This document shows positions 1 to 9,825 of a DNA stretch of 64,000 nt, in pieces. Positions within the stretch are counted from its first letter, which is position 1, and each line of letters begins with the position of its first letter. Both the position numbers and the translations under genes were made by a program. Source of the DNA: Prorocentrum cordatum. Its lineage: Eukaryota; Sar; Dinophyceae; Prorocentrales; Prorocentraceae. Where the stretch lies: assembly GCA_963575745.1 (NCBI GenBank), contig CAUYUJ010019082.1, positions 494,126 to 558,125 on the forward strand, in the 5' to 3' direction. A model generated the notes under the pieces. That model was not told the DNA's origin. It saw only the letters and a program-made list of their open reading frames with translations, and searched no databases.

Positions 1-3000
1 CTCCCATATACCTCAGCGCCATCAAGAAACTGAAAAGCTCAGCCGCTGGCACAGATTGAATGAGACAGGGCAGAGGGCCATGCAGGCGAGCAACCACTCG
101 CTTGCTGTCGTCAAGCGAACAGAGTCCCCATCCGCAGCGCCGTAAGCGAGAGAAACGTCCGTGCCTCCCCGACCCATCACCGAACACGTGCACGTCGAGC
201 AGCAAGTCGGGAGACCGCACCGTCCACACGACTCGCTCCTCGAGGCAGGGGCTCGGGAAGAGCCAAGCAGGGTCAGGGACAAGAAAGCGCGTGAAAAGCA
301 AGGTATCCACCGCAGCAGCTCGAGCCATGTCTAGCATTTGACCAGCCATGGCACTGCCAGCTCTGTAGTCCCGACGGAACTCAGTATGCAGGGGGCAATC
401 GTAGAAACGGTGCCAGGTAGATCCAGCACTCTGACAGGCAAGGCAGCTCGGGTTGACGGCTCCACCTGACTCGTACAGTCGCTCCTGCGACCAGAAACCT
501 CCTGCAAACAGGCACCGCAGAAGTCCCTGATGCCTTGGGGTCCAGTCAGGGCCTCGGACAGAATGAGGCTGGAGGAGGGACCTCAGGGGCTCCACGAGAG
601 GAGGATGAGGGCAGGGCGAGACCCACGAGGGATGCTTCGCGAGAACCTGGCGCCACACCCACCGCTCGGTGGCCTCATCAACTAACCTACCTCCATCCTT
701 CGGGGAAATCTGTTCAATTGCAAGAGGACCTCGGTGGGTCTTCCAATGAAAAGGGTCAGATACAGACCAACCCAACCGCAAAAGTGTCGCAACTAGCGCA
801 GAAGCAGGTCCGCGAATGTCAGACCAAACTTGAGACACAGGAACTCTAGACAGGCGTGTCCATGCTCCACTCAGAAGTCGCGCCATATCTGCTCTGGGGG
901 CCCATCCGTCCCACAGCGCCTGCAGCCAGAGGACGATCGGGCTCCTGTTGCACTCGAAGGCGGGGTCGACCTGCGGCCCAGCAAGCATGAGGTCCAATGA
1001 GAGCGACCTGCCCGTGTGCCTGTAGACCATGCCCGCGCGCGCCAGTTGCCTGGCGCTCAGTAGGTGCGTGTTGCTGATGCCGTGAACTCCCACTGCCCAG
1101 AGCATCCCAGGCTTGAGGCCAGTCTGCACCAGCTTGATCGTCTTGCCCCCAGCTTTCGCGAGCCGCTTATACCGAGGGATCCGAGACGCCATCCTGCCCA
1201 GCCGCTGTGCACGAACCGAATGAGAAAGCCGATTTCCACCGCCAAAGTCCAGCCCCAGGTTCCGAACCGAGCGTGTGAGGAACCTCGACGAGGACGGGTT
1301 GACTTTCCTAAACACCTTCCGTATGCCTTGGCCGATGACCACCTGGTGCTTCTTGGGCAGGGAGAGGGTCAAGCCGATCTGCGTAAGCTCAGCCGCCAAT
1401 AGGTCCTCGGCCCCCTTGAGTTCCCTGGCAACTTCCCATGCCTCGCCAATACGTTGCAACTGCAGATCATCCACCACGACCGCCACCTCGACATTCACGA
1501 AGCGAAGAGAGACGGCATCCACTGGCGACAAGAGCACCAGACGCAGTAGGGAGGTCGCGCAGCTGCAGCCCGCGACAATCGTGCGGTGCGTCACCACCAC
1601 CTGCGTGGCGATGTTCTGGAAGAGCACCATTCTGTCGAGGCAATATGATGCGAGCAGGAAGCGAAGGGTCTTACCTCGGAACTTGTGCCGACGGGCTGCT
1701 GCAGCTAAAACATGGTGGGGCACGTGCTCATATGCTTTGACCAGGTCGAGCAGGGTTGTCCCTGCCGCTCTGCCCTGGTCTCTGGCCAACTCCGCCTTGA
1801 AACTCTGCTTCCAAACGCAAATGTCACATGAGGCCCCTGAGTCACCATACCAGAACCGCGAGGGTTTGCCTTTTCCCAAGGGCCAGCAACTTTCCATCGG
1901 GCCCAGCGGGACCACAACCGAAGAGGCGTCGCGAAGATCCCAATAGGACGATCTCCCCCTTCAGGCGGCGGCTTCGGTAGAAGAGCAATAAGCAGCAGAG
2001 CCCAGCACCTCGGAATGTGAACCAGGCGCTGCATCTCGGCCCAGATCCGAAGGAAGACCGCGACAGCGCCGTCGTCGAGGAAGGACCAGTGACGGGGATG
2101 CAGGCCACAGACTCCAATGGCCGTGTGCGTGCTGTAGGTCCTGGTAAGGGCTAAGAGCTCCTCATGGGTGGGGGCCTCCAGCTCTGGCTCGTCATCGCAC
2201 CAACCAAAATCAGGCTCTGGGAAAACTTGGCCGACACCCCAATGCTGATGCCACTTTTGAGCCCGAAGATCGGCTTCAGCAGCAATCCCCAGAGGCTCAC
2301 CAGACGGCCCCGAGAAACAAGAGAGCCCAGATGCAGCCCACTTCGGAACCTCTTTAGTGAACCGGTGGCCCAGTCGAGCGCTCCCAGATAAAGCATCTTG
2401 AACCCACTCACGCCAGGCTCGGGCCCGCTCAGAGGCCGCATGATGCTCGTGCTGAAGGGCCCACTTGCGGACCTGCCAGATCAGCTCCTGGAGCTCCGAG
2501 ACGTTGGCAGGGTTGACGGCCAGAACCCGAACTCGCCAAGAAGCCCAATGCTTGCAATCGGTGAAGGGGGACAGGTAGTTCACGAGCTTCCGCAAGAGGA
2601 TCCCCGCTTGTTTTATCCCCCCCAAGGTGGGCGCAGGCCCATGCCAGAGATACACGATGTCCTGGAGTCGCCTTTCCAAGACACGCCACATACGGCCCTC
2701 CCCAATAGCCCTGGGGTGAGTGGAGGCTGGGGGGCCGAGCAGAGGGACTTGCACCACCTTGGGGGGGCCTCCTCGGCCTCGGTACCGTGGATCCCCATCG
2801 ACATGAAATACGCGAGATAGCGCCACCTCAGCCCTTTGAACCCACAGAGAAGTGACAGCATCCAAACGGTCCTTGGTACAATCCCCCTGGGAGAGCTGAT
2901 CACGCAAGTCATCCCACTCCAGGGGGCGAGGGTCGCACCCAACAGGGCGGTGGAGAGGGAACGCCGACGGCTTCTTGAGCCTGGGAACTGTCACCTGCCG

Positions 3001-3993
3001 CGGGTGGCCAGACATGCTCAACACCACAGGGCGGTGCGGTCTGGTACAGGTAGACCATGTCGCAACTGAGCAGCTCACCACAAACTGCTTGAGCGAGGAG
3101 GAGAGGACAAAGTAATCGATGGACGACCGAGACGTACCCAACTGACAGGTCCAATTCGAGACGTCAGAGACCACCTCCGCCTGAAGATCCCCAATCCAAC
3201 CAGACTCGACCAGTTGCTCCGCTGAAAACTGAAAATCTCCACCCAGAATAAACGGCATGCCATACGCCCTCAGGACCTCCCCAATACTATGCAGCAAGGA
3301 AAGATTTTGACCGCGGCAACCGATTCCAGTGTGCAGGTAGACCGATCCGACTAAAACACCTCCAGTACATAACCCACTCCAGAGCCCCAGACGAAATCGA
3401 CATCCAGGAGGAACCGCGATACCCTCAGGCAGATCATCGAGTCCTTTGAGGCCCCAGAGCTTCGAAGTCGCAATGCCAACTCCTCCAGTGGTGCCAGCCT
3501 CTGAACGACCTGAGGGGGCAGCAGGAGTGAGGAGCGAGACCATGCCAGCCTTGACCAGCGCCTGCTGAACGTCCACCAAACGTAGCTCCGTCTGGTGGTG
3601 CTCTTGGAAAACGTAGATGTCGGCATCCACAGAGTCGCAGAGCTCCAGGAAGGGCCTTCTCGTGACCTTACCCCTGTCCCCGCACTCGATGCCCCACGAG
3701 GTGATGTTGGCCGTACACAGCTTCCATACCTCAGGCCGACGGGCCGCCTCAGGCCGCCGAGCGACACGGGCCGAAGGCTCCATGACCTTCGAGCCCGACC
3801 CAGCAGCAGGAGGCGGCGCCCGAGGGTCTGCTGGCCCAGGAACCTGAGCATCGGATCCAGCAGCCCCAGTAGCCCCAGCCCGCGCCGCCAGGGAGCGCCA
3901 CCTGCCTCGGTGTGAGGCGGGCGCAGGCAGGCGGCGTCCAGCAGCTGCAGCGCCGACCCCGCTACCCCGACGGGGGTGGGGCACCAGCGACAT
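1..3993 (-). pseudogene. LINE-A ORF2: endonuclease, reverse transcriptase, RNase H (one frameshift, 3' partial)
   Basis: The chosen start is the ATG at 3993, which overlaps the end of ORF1. Endonuclease spans about residues 85-325: TANITSW (catalytic Asn), VFQEHH (Glu), GGDFQF (Asp) and RPHRPVVL, where the usual SDH is replaced by HRP. RT follows; its first part ends in PIGIFATPLRLWSR near 1910. Between about 1850 and 1900 the frame must shift by one base; after that LLDLVKAYEHV (motif A, near 1730), AGCSCATS (motif B) and VVVDD (motif C, near 1470) read in an open frame that continues to base 1. A CX2C...HX4C knuckle lies near 400-450 and an RNase H start (DVHVFGDGSG, then an AAE motif) near 200-40. 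The stop codon lies outside the window. The frameshift makes this copy probably dead unless it is a programmed shift. Confidence 0.85.
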
Positions 3994-5200
3994 CGCGGTC
4001 AGCAGGCATAGGAACATCAGCAGGAACATCAGCAGCCGCAGGGCCAGGCGCGGCCGAGGGGGCCGCCGCCGCCGCAGCCTCTGGGCCTGGCGCGTCCCTC
4101 CTGGGCCTCTTGCTGAGGGCTGAAGGGTTCTGCAGGAACTCGAGCATGGTCCTGTAGAGACCTTCGTACTGCCCTGCCTGTCCGCCCTCCAGCAACTCAG
4201 TAAGCTGCTGCTTGCAATCCTCCGCCACACGTGAGTCCGAGGATGCCACTGGGGCTGGCGAAGGGCCGCTGCCCGACATGGCACGCTGCGCGGCCTCCTC
4301 GGCCTGTGCCTTCCGCCGTGCTTCCTCCTGCTCCTGGAAAGAGGCCCCAGCAGCAGCCAGGTCGCCCAGGAGGTCCACCGCGGTGCGGAGCTGGTCCGCC
4401 TTCGCCACTCTGAACGACTCGGGCAGATGGCCGAACAACGTCTCCACCAGCCCGTTGACAGCCGCCTTGCAGTCATCGCCAGCAGGGTGAAGAGCAGCAC
4501 GTCGATGGAGCCTCTGGAGCTCCTCCTCTTCCTTCTTGACCGATTCCGCCAGAACCGCCTGGGATGCAACGCAGTCCTCCAGGTCCTGCTCCAGCTCCGT
4601 GATCTGTTGACGGAGGTTGGCCTCCGTCGCCTTCGACGCAGTAAGCTGGCCCTGGAAGTGGGCCAGCTTGTCCTGATGGGACCGAACTCGCATCCATGGC
4701 GGTGGGCCACGTTCGTCAGGCTGAGCAGCAGCAGCGGAGGGCACCTGAGCCTTGGCGGCCACCATGAGCGGGTGGTCGTCTGCCAGCCCAGCAAGCGTGA
4801 GCTGCTCCACTGCAGCCGCGAGGTAGTCGCGCTGCGTCTGCTTGCCACCTGTGTCCGATCCTTTGCCACTGCGCTGCTGGGCCGAGCCGCCCTTCCCACT
4901 CCCAGACTGGGACTGGTCAGCACTCGTGCCTGGGCCCGACTTGGCCTTGCGGCGCGTGGACTCCACCTGTTGCCATGCATCCTTGGACTGCTGCTCGCCT
5001 GACCAAGGACGGGGGGGCCCCTTGACCGTGTCCCGAACCGGGTCGTCGCGGAGCCACTTCTTGCAACGATAGCAGCGAGCCCAATCCACCAGATTATACT
5101 GATAGCCACATGAGCTCTTGCCATAGCACGTCTTGTAGCCGCTCTGGGAGCGGGTCTGGTGTCTGCTCTGGGAGCGGGGCTGCGGGGGCGCGGGGACCAT
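3962..5200 (-). CDS. LINE-A ORF1 protein (zinc-finger and coiled-coil, RNA-binding type)
   Basis: This 412-residue ORF is the first reading frame after the spliced leader, about 108 nt downstream of it. Residues 25-46 hold a CX5C-X11-CX2C zinc-finger-like cluster (C25, C31, C43, C46) with aromatic residues between. Residues about 80-125 are polar Ser/Gly/Gln-rich, and residues about 175-233 form a charged heptad-rich segment that should be a coiled coil. The C-terminal third is Ala/Pro-rich. This layout matches LINE ORF1 proteins, which bind element RNA as multimers; the function is inferred from position and layout, not from a recognised family. The frame at 5205 that reads the same DNA is Arg/Ser-rich nonsense until about 4000, so this frame is preferred. 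Its end overlaps the ORF2 start by about 30 nt. Confidence 0.72.
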   Translation of the reverse strand: MVPAPPQPRSQSRHQTRSQSGYKTCYGKSSCGYQYNLVDWARCYRCKKWLRDDPVRDTVKGPPRPWSGEQQSKDAWQQVESTRRKAKSGPGTSADQSQSGSGKGGSAQQRSGKGSDTGGKQTQRDYLAAAVEQLTLAGLADDHPLMVAAKAQVPSAAAAQPDERGPPPWMRVRSHQDKLAHFQGQLTASKATEANLRQQITELEQDLEDCVASQAVLAESVKKEEEELQRLHRRAALHPAGDDCKAAVNGLVETLFGHLPESFRVAKADQLRTAVDLLGDLAAAGASFQEQEEARRKAQAEEAAQRAMSGSGPSPAPVASSDSRVAEDCKQQLTELLEGGQAGQYEGLYRTMLEFLQNPSALSKRPRRDAPGPEAAAAAAPSAAPGPAAADVPADVPMPADRDVAGAPPPSG

Positions 5201-5307
5201 GCCACAGCAGCTCGAGAGCAGGAGAAGCCAAAATCCCTCGTCTGGCCTGGCAGACGAGGAGGAGCACTGTGGGGGCCGCTGCTCCCCCCTTGCCAGTGAG
5301 GCCAGGT

Positions 5308-5329
5308 CCTGACCCGAAAGGGCTACGGA
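5308..5329 (-). other. Older, decayed spliced-leader relic in tandem with the one above
   Basis: Directly downstream of the perfect leader, the minus strand reads TCCGTAGCC, then a segment with three changes, then AGG. It matches the 22-nt leader (first base D = T) at 18 positions, with mismatches only in the second half. The two copies abut with no spacer, which is the expected product when a transcript that already carries a genomic leader is trans-spliced at it again and recopied. Confidence 0.88.
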
Positions 5330-5350
5330 CTTGAGCCAAAATGGCTACGG
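5330..5350 (-). other. Genomic copy of the dinoflagellate spliced leader (perfect, 21/21)
   Basis: The minus strand reads the full DinoSL from CCGTAGCC to GGCTCAAG without a mismatch. It is followed not by a GT donor, as in an SL RNA gene, but directly by a second leader-like copy and then LINE-A. It is therefore the reverse-transcribed 5' end of a trans-spliced mRNA rather than an SL RNA gene. Confidence 0.93.
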
Positions 5351-6577
5351 AGATGCCCCCAAGACGGCCAAGATGGCCTCCATGACAGCCAAGATGGCCC
5401 GAAGATGCACCCAAAACGGCCCAAGATGGCCTCAAAACGGCCTAAGACGGCCCTAAGGCCCGCAAGAGGCCCCCAAGACGGCCCAAGAGCCCTCCAAGAC
5501 GTCCTCCAGGAAGGCCCGACAGGGCTAAAATCATTGAGTTTCTTCACGTAGGATTTGAAGGATCGTTGCTTTTGCGTCTTGTCGGCTCTCCGGCGGCCCA
5601 AGACAGCCCAAGCGGCCCCCAACATCGACCCAAGAGCGCCCAGAAGCCTCCAAGATGGCCAAATGACAGCCCAAGCGGCCCCCAAGAGGGCCTCAAGACG
5701 CCCAAGATACCCTCCAAAACGGCCAAGATGGCCTCAAACATGCCTCCAAGACGGCGAGGATGGCCCGAAGATGCACCCAAGACGGCCCAAGATGGCCTCA
5801 AGATGGCCTGATACGGCCCTATACGCCCGCAAGAGGCCTCCAAGACAGCCCAAGAGCCCTCCAAGATGTCCTCCAGGAAGGCCCGCAAGGGCCGAAATCC
5901 ATGATTGTCCTATGTTTGTTTGAAGGATTTTGACGCGTTTTTCTTTTCAGCTTTCCGACGGCCCAAGACCCCAAACATCGTCCCAAGAGCGCCCACGAGG
6001 CCTCCAAGATGGCCCCATGACAACCCAAGAGGCCCCCAACGGGGGCCCAAACATGACGCCAAGACGGCCCAAAATGGCCCCCAAGAGGCCCAAGATGGCA
6101 TCCAAGACGGCCCTGATGGTCTTCAAGATGCCGCCAAGACGGCCAAAAAGGCCGTCAAAACGGCGAAAATGACCCCAAAATGCACCCACGACGGCCCCAG
6201 ATGGCCTGAACATGACCTTCGCCTGGCCAAAAAAGCCCGCCAGAGGCCTCCATGACTGCCCGAGACCCCTCTTTCAAAACGTCCTCCAGGAGGCCCGAAA
6301 ACACGGAAACCACCCGATCTGATAGCTCGCCCGACTCCATGTTCCCCGAAGTCATTCGAAACCCACTCGGGGAACGCGTGGCCCGATAGCTTGGCCAAGC
6401 TCGAACCCAACTTTCGGCCACGCAGGCGCTTCCAAAAGGCAGGGGGCGGCGTTGATTCGCCGTAGGCGTCTTCGATTTGTAAAAGGGCCGACGCATGGCC
6501 CCAGTCCACATAATAATAATAATCGAAACGACCGCCCCCGAACTAGCCCGGGGGACCCGGCCCGACGGCTGGGCGCA

Positions 6578-7043
6578 CTACTGGGCACTCAGCCCAGCAT
6601 GGTTTAATCCAAGAATTAAGTTTTGCGTCGAATGCTGTGCTCGGCCCTCCCGTGAGAGCGCCGCGCAACGCAACGGCCAACGCCGCGACGCGCGCGTCGT
6701 TGACCAACCTCCATGGAGATGCCGCGCGCCCCAATTGGACCGCGCGGAGGTTGCATATGAAGTATCAGCTCGCCTCGCCAAACGCATGGAAGCGGCCGCG
6801 CAGCCCGCGCGCTCGCCGATCCCCCGGGGCCAACTGGCCATTTTCTTCCTACGCGCAGAGGACACTGAAAATACGAATGCGCTTGAACATCGCGCTCGGA
6901 ACTCGCACCCGGCCGGGGTGCGCTCGCACGCCCGACGGCGGGGGTCGCCCACGCGGCGCCCCCGCGGCGCAAGTCGGCATCGGCCTGCTGGCCGCGGGCC
7001 GAACAGGAGCGGGCCCATGGCGACTGAGCCAAAATGGCAACGG
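6578..7043 (-). other. Possible spliced-leader relic (7023-7043) before a 147-codon ORF
   Basis: The minus strand at 7043-7023 reads CCGTTGCCATTTTGGCTCA plus two bases and matches DinoSL at 18 of 21 positions, with a 14-nt exact core. An ATG follows within 5 nt (7018), and its frame stays open to 6578 (147 codons). The predicted protein is Arg/Ala-rich, in very GC-rich DNA, and resembles nothing I recognise, so the ORF itself may be chance. The leader match is the more reliable part. Confidence 0.35.
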
Positions 7044-7604
7044 CGGCTGGGGGCGGGAGGGGGGGGGGGTGCGCGAGGGCGGGGGGCGAGGGGGGGGGTG
7101 CCCAGAGAGGAAGAGGGGGGCGAGGAAGGGCCGCAGGAGGGAGGAATGACAGAGTAGCGATAATGTTTCCCGCTGCTCGGCCACTCGGGCTGCGGCGCCA
7201 GAGCGCCGCCGTGCCCTTCCGACGCCGCTCGCCCCCGCGGCGACGCCCCCTTGGCAGAGCGGCGCTGCGCTCTCGCCCTAAACCGCGCCCGACAGCAGCC
7301 GGCGCGCGCCCCCGACGGCGGCGCGCGGCGCGCGGCTCGCGCGGCACGCGCGAGAGCACCCCATCCAAACAACCCTGCCGACCCATCTGACTGACCATCG
7401 TCGGGGAAGGGGGCCTACAGCGGAAATCGCCGCGCGTGCTCTGCGAGGTCAGATGCCCTCGACGCGTCGCCCGCCCCCTGCCGCTCGCCGCTCACTGCGA
7501 TCGGAGTCGCCGGGGCCCCTCAGGCCCCCGCGCCCCGCCCGGCCCCCGCGGGGCTCCGACCCCCCAGCATGCTGGGGGCCTCGAGCCTCCCTCGCAGCAC
7601 CCCG

Positions 7605-8256
7605 TCAGTCTGGAGCGCGCGGCCCCCTCGGGATTCGTCGTCGGCCGCGTGGCCCGCCCACCCCCAAGTCGCCCTTCCACGCCGCCACGCCCTCCCACTG
7701 GGCGATGCTCTTCATCGCGCGCGCTGGCGCCTGCGCCCGCTGCGACGCCGCGGCGAGCGTCATCTTCTTGCTGCACTTCGCGTCGTGCTGGGAATCCAAA
7801 GTCAACTGTGCCCCGTGTATGCGCGCCTCGATCTCCTCGGCGCCCTTGGACGACCTCCTCCTCCTCCTGGCCGTGGTCTCGGGCGTCACTTCGAAATTGG
7901 CCTCCTTGGGGATGCCGACAACGCGCGGGACGCCGCCGCAAGGCACGTAGATGGATGGCATTCCCCGCCTTGACGATGGCGGCGTAGTTGTTGGCGAGCG
8001 CCTGGGAGGCCACCGTCTGACCGTACTTCGGCAACTCCTGGTGCTCGACCAACTCCTTGCCCGAGATGGTGACGACCCCGATGTCGTGATCCAAGGCGAA
8101 GATGAACATGCCGCAGCCCCGGTGAGGGAAGGCTTCGAGGGATAGGTCGAACGCGTTAACCTTTGCCACGTATAAGAGGAGCAGCAGGCCATCAACGGCA
8201 TTGAACATGTCAGGGCACTCAGCCGACTTGAACTGAAAGGCGGTCTTCGGGGCCAC
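7605..8256 (-). pseudogene. Hypothetical protein gene with a frameshift near 7960
   Basis: From the ATG at 8256 the frame gives about 100 residues of ordinary protein composition (MAPKTAFQFKSAECPDMF..., then a hydrophobic LLLLLYVAKV segment and FIFALDHDIGVVTISGKEL). Near 7960 this frame turns Arg-rich, while the neighbouring frame becomes protein-like (IYVPCGGVPRVVGIPKEANF, then a Lys/Glu/Arg-rich helix-like tail with IEARIHGAQLTLDSQHDAK) and runs to a stop at 7605. A single indel would join them into about 215 residues. I do not recognise the family. No spliced leader is visible just upstream. It could be a host gene, a retrocopy, or part of an unknown element; the shift could also be an intron edge. 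Confidence 0.4.
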
Positions 8257-9209
8257 GCAAGATCAAACCACAAAGCCGCGCGATCCGCCCACCCCAGAAG
8301 AGAGAAACCTGAACGGACGGAACGATGCCAAAACCGTTTCCCAATTGAACCTGCCCGAATAAATGCTGGACAGCCCGCTACTCGGGCCCTTTACATTTGG
8401 ATCCGCCGCCCCCTGTTGGCTTGTCACAAGGGTGCCCGGCGTGCTAGATTATTTCGATTTTGGTTTTGGCTCTTTTTCCAAAATAACTCACCCTGGGGCT
8501 TCGGCCCGCCCCGCCGGCCACCCGGAAGGGTGCGCAGAAGCTGGTTGCCAAGGGTTTTTCGGCTACAGACGGCTCCAAGATAGCCTCCAAGATGGCCTCC
8601 AAGTTCGCCCAAGATGACCTCGAAGACGGCCCAAGAGAGTCAAGGGCGCCTGCGAGTTCGCACACGAAACATCTCAGACGGCCCAAGACGGCCCCAGAGG
8701 CCTCCAAGAGGCGTCCAAGACGGCCCACGAGGCCTCGAAGAGGTCCCCCAGGGTCCTCAAGGACGGCCCGACGAAGTCAAAATCATTGATTTTCCTTGGG
8801 TCTTTGAAGGATTTAGACTTCGCTCCATTTCGGCCTTTTCGGCCTTCCGACTGCCCAGGACTGCCCAAGAGGCCATCAATATCGCCCCTGAGAGCGCCCA
8901 AGAAGCCTCCAAGACGGCCCTGGGTCGGCCCAAGGGGCCCCCCAGACGGCCCCAAGAAGGTCTCCAGGCGGCCCAAAAAGCCCCCAAGAAGCCCCAGATG
9001 GCCTCCAAGACTGCCACGATGGCCTCCAAGATGCCTCCAAGACGGCCAAGAAGGCCTCCCAGACGGCCAAGACGGCCCGAAGATGCGCCCAAAACGGCCC
9101 AAGATGGCCTCAAAATGGCCTAAGACGGCCCTATAGGCCCGCAAGAGGCCCCCAAGACGGCCCAAGAGCCTCCAAGACGTCCTCCAGGAAGGCCCGACAT
9201 GGCTAAAAT

Positions 9210-9259
9210 CATATATATATATATATATATAATATCTATATATATATATATATATATAT
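9210..9259 (+). repeat. (AT)n microsatellite in the AT-rich core of a GGCC unit
   Basis: An almost pure run of AT dinucleotides, broken once by AATATCT, lies exactly where the other units have their short AT-rich core. It is an expansion inside that core and the only copy in the window with one. Confidence 0.95.
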
Positions 9260-9551
9260 GTTTCCGTTGGTTGTTGAAAGATGTTGGCTTTTGCTCCTTT
9301 TCCGATCTCCAACGGCCCACGACGGCCCAAGCGGCCCCCAACGTCGACCCAAGAGCGCCCAGAGGCCTCCAAGATGGCTCCATGACAGCCCAAGCGGCCC
9401 CCAAGAGGGCCCAAATAAGGCCCCAAGACAACCCCGGACGGCCAAGACGGCCTCCAAGATGCATCCAAAACGGCCAAGAAGGCCTTCGAGACGGCCAAGA
9501 TGGCCCGGATATGCACCCAAGACGGCCCAAAACGGCTTCAAGATGGCCTAA

Positions 9552-9687
9552 TGTGGCAGCACAGGATTGGATGAACGTTTTTGGGCTTGAGCCACAGAGG
9601 GTAACAGGACACCGAGCACGAGCTGCAACTCGGTAGGACTGATCTCAAATGCTAAACCTAATACGTAAATTCTGGAGATCAGTCACA
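9552..9687 (-). repeat. 3' LTR of the Copia element (136 bp)
   Basis: It is the same sequence as 19556-19702 except for three substitutions and the loss of about 11 bp (ACCAAGGTAAA region). It begins TGTGGC and ends AGTCACA on the plus strand. It contains an inverted pair GATCTC / GAGATC flanking an AT-rich 27-bp stretch near its end. Confidence 0.9.
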
Positions 9688-9825
9688 CCCGTCCGACTTC
9701 TCGTAGGTTTAGCACCCTCTTGGGCTCAACTAGAAGCAACTATCCGTTCCTGTGCTGGAACGGCCCCCTTCTCTACTTGAGCGGAGAGGGGATAAGAAAG
9801 GACAGAAACTGTACACGAGAAAATA

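Larger units (their letters stand above)
1..5350 (-). mobile_element. LINE-A: DinoSL-capped non-LTR retrotransposon, 3' end outside window
   Basis: Reading on the minus strand, the element starts with two tandem spliced-leader copies (5350-5308), then ORF1 (5200-3962) and an overlapping ORF2 (from 3993) with apurinic-type endonuclease, reverse transcriptase and RNase H domains; ORF2 runs off the window start. The 5' boundary is sharp: base 5351 already belongs to the GGCC-rich minisatellite. Because the 5' end is an exact spliced leader, the inserted copy was made from a trans-spliced mRNA and is full length at its 5' end. One frameshift in RT (near 1850-1900) suggests this copy is no longer active. 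LINE-C at 58781-64000 is a relative with the same EN-RT-RNase H order. Confidence 0.88.
5351..9551 (+). repeat. GGCC-rich composite minisatellite (AAGACGGCCC / AAGATGGCCTCC units)
   Basis: Short words such as CAAGACGGCCCAAGAGGCC and CTCCAAGATGGCC recur across most of the stretch, apart from the unrelated segment about 6480-8560. Several times the array is broken by a conserved AT-rich core of about 90 bp: a GTCCTCCAGGAAGGCCCGA lead-in, AAATCATTGAT or a variant, TTTGAAGGATTT, a pyrimidine run ending in CAG or CGG, then CTCTCCGACGGCCCAAGAC. Cores lie near 5515-5600, 5880-5960, 8760-8860 and 9190-9310. Spacing of neighbouring cores is about 365-430 bp, so the real unit is composite. Further cores are at 19780-19860 and 22345-22440, and in reverse at 42290-42365. 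The ORFs of 60-280 codons read through the array are Pro/Arg- or Trp/Gly-repeats with no domain and are not annotated. Confidence 0.85.

Noticed and set aside
1705-5205. A 1166-codon single protein
   Set aside because: The first 400 codons are an Arg/Ser-rich shadow of ORF1. The real ORF2 starts near 3993.
5330-5350. SL RNA gene
   Set aside because: None of the leader copies is followed by the GT donor and intron part of an SL RNA; each runs straight into a coding unit or another leader.
9570-9600. Spliced-leader-like TGGCTCAAG inside both Copia LTRs
   Set aside because: Only 14 of 21 leader positions match, and the exact part is 9 nt, which is expected by chance in a window this size. A link remains possible but is not supported.
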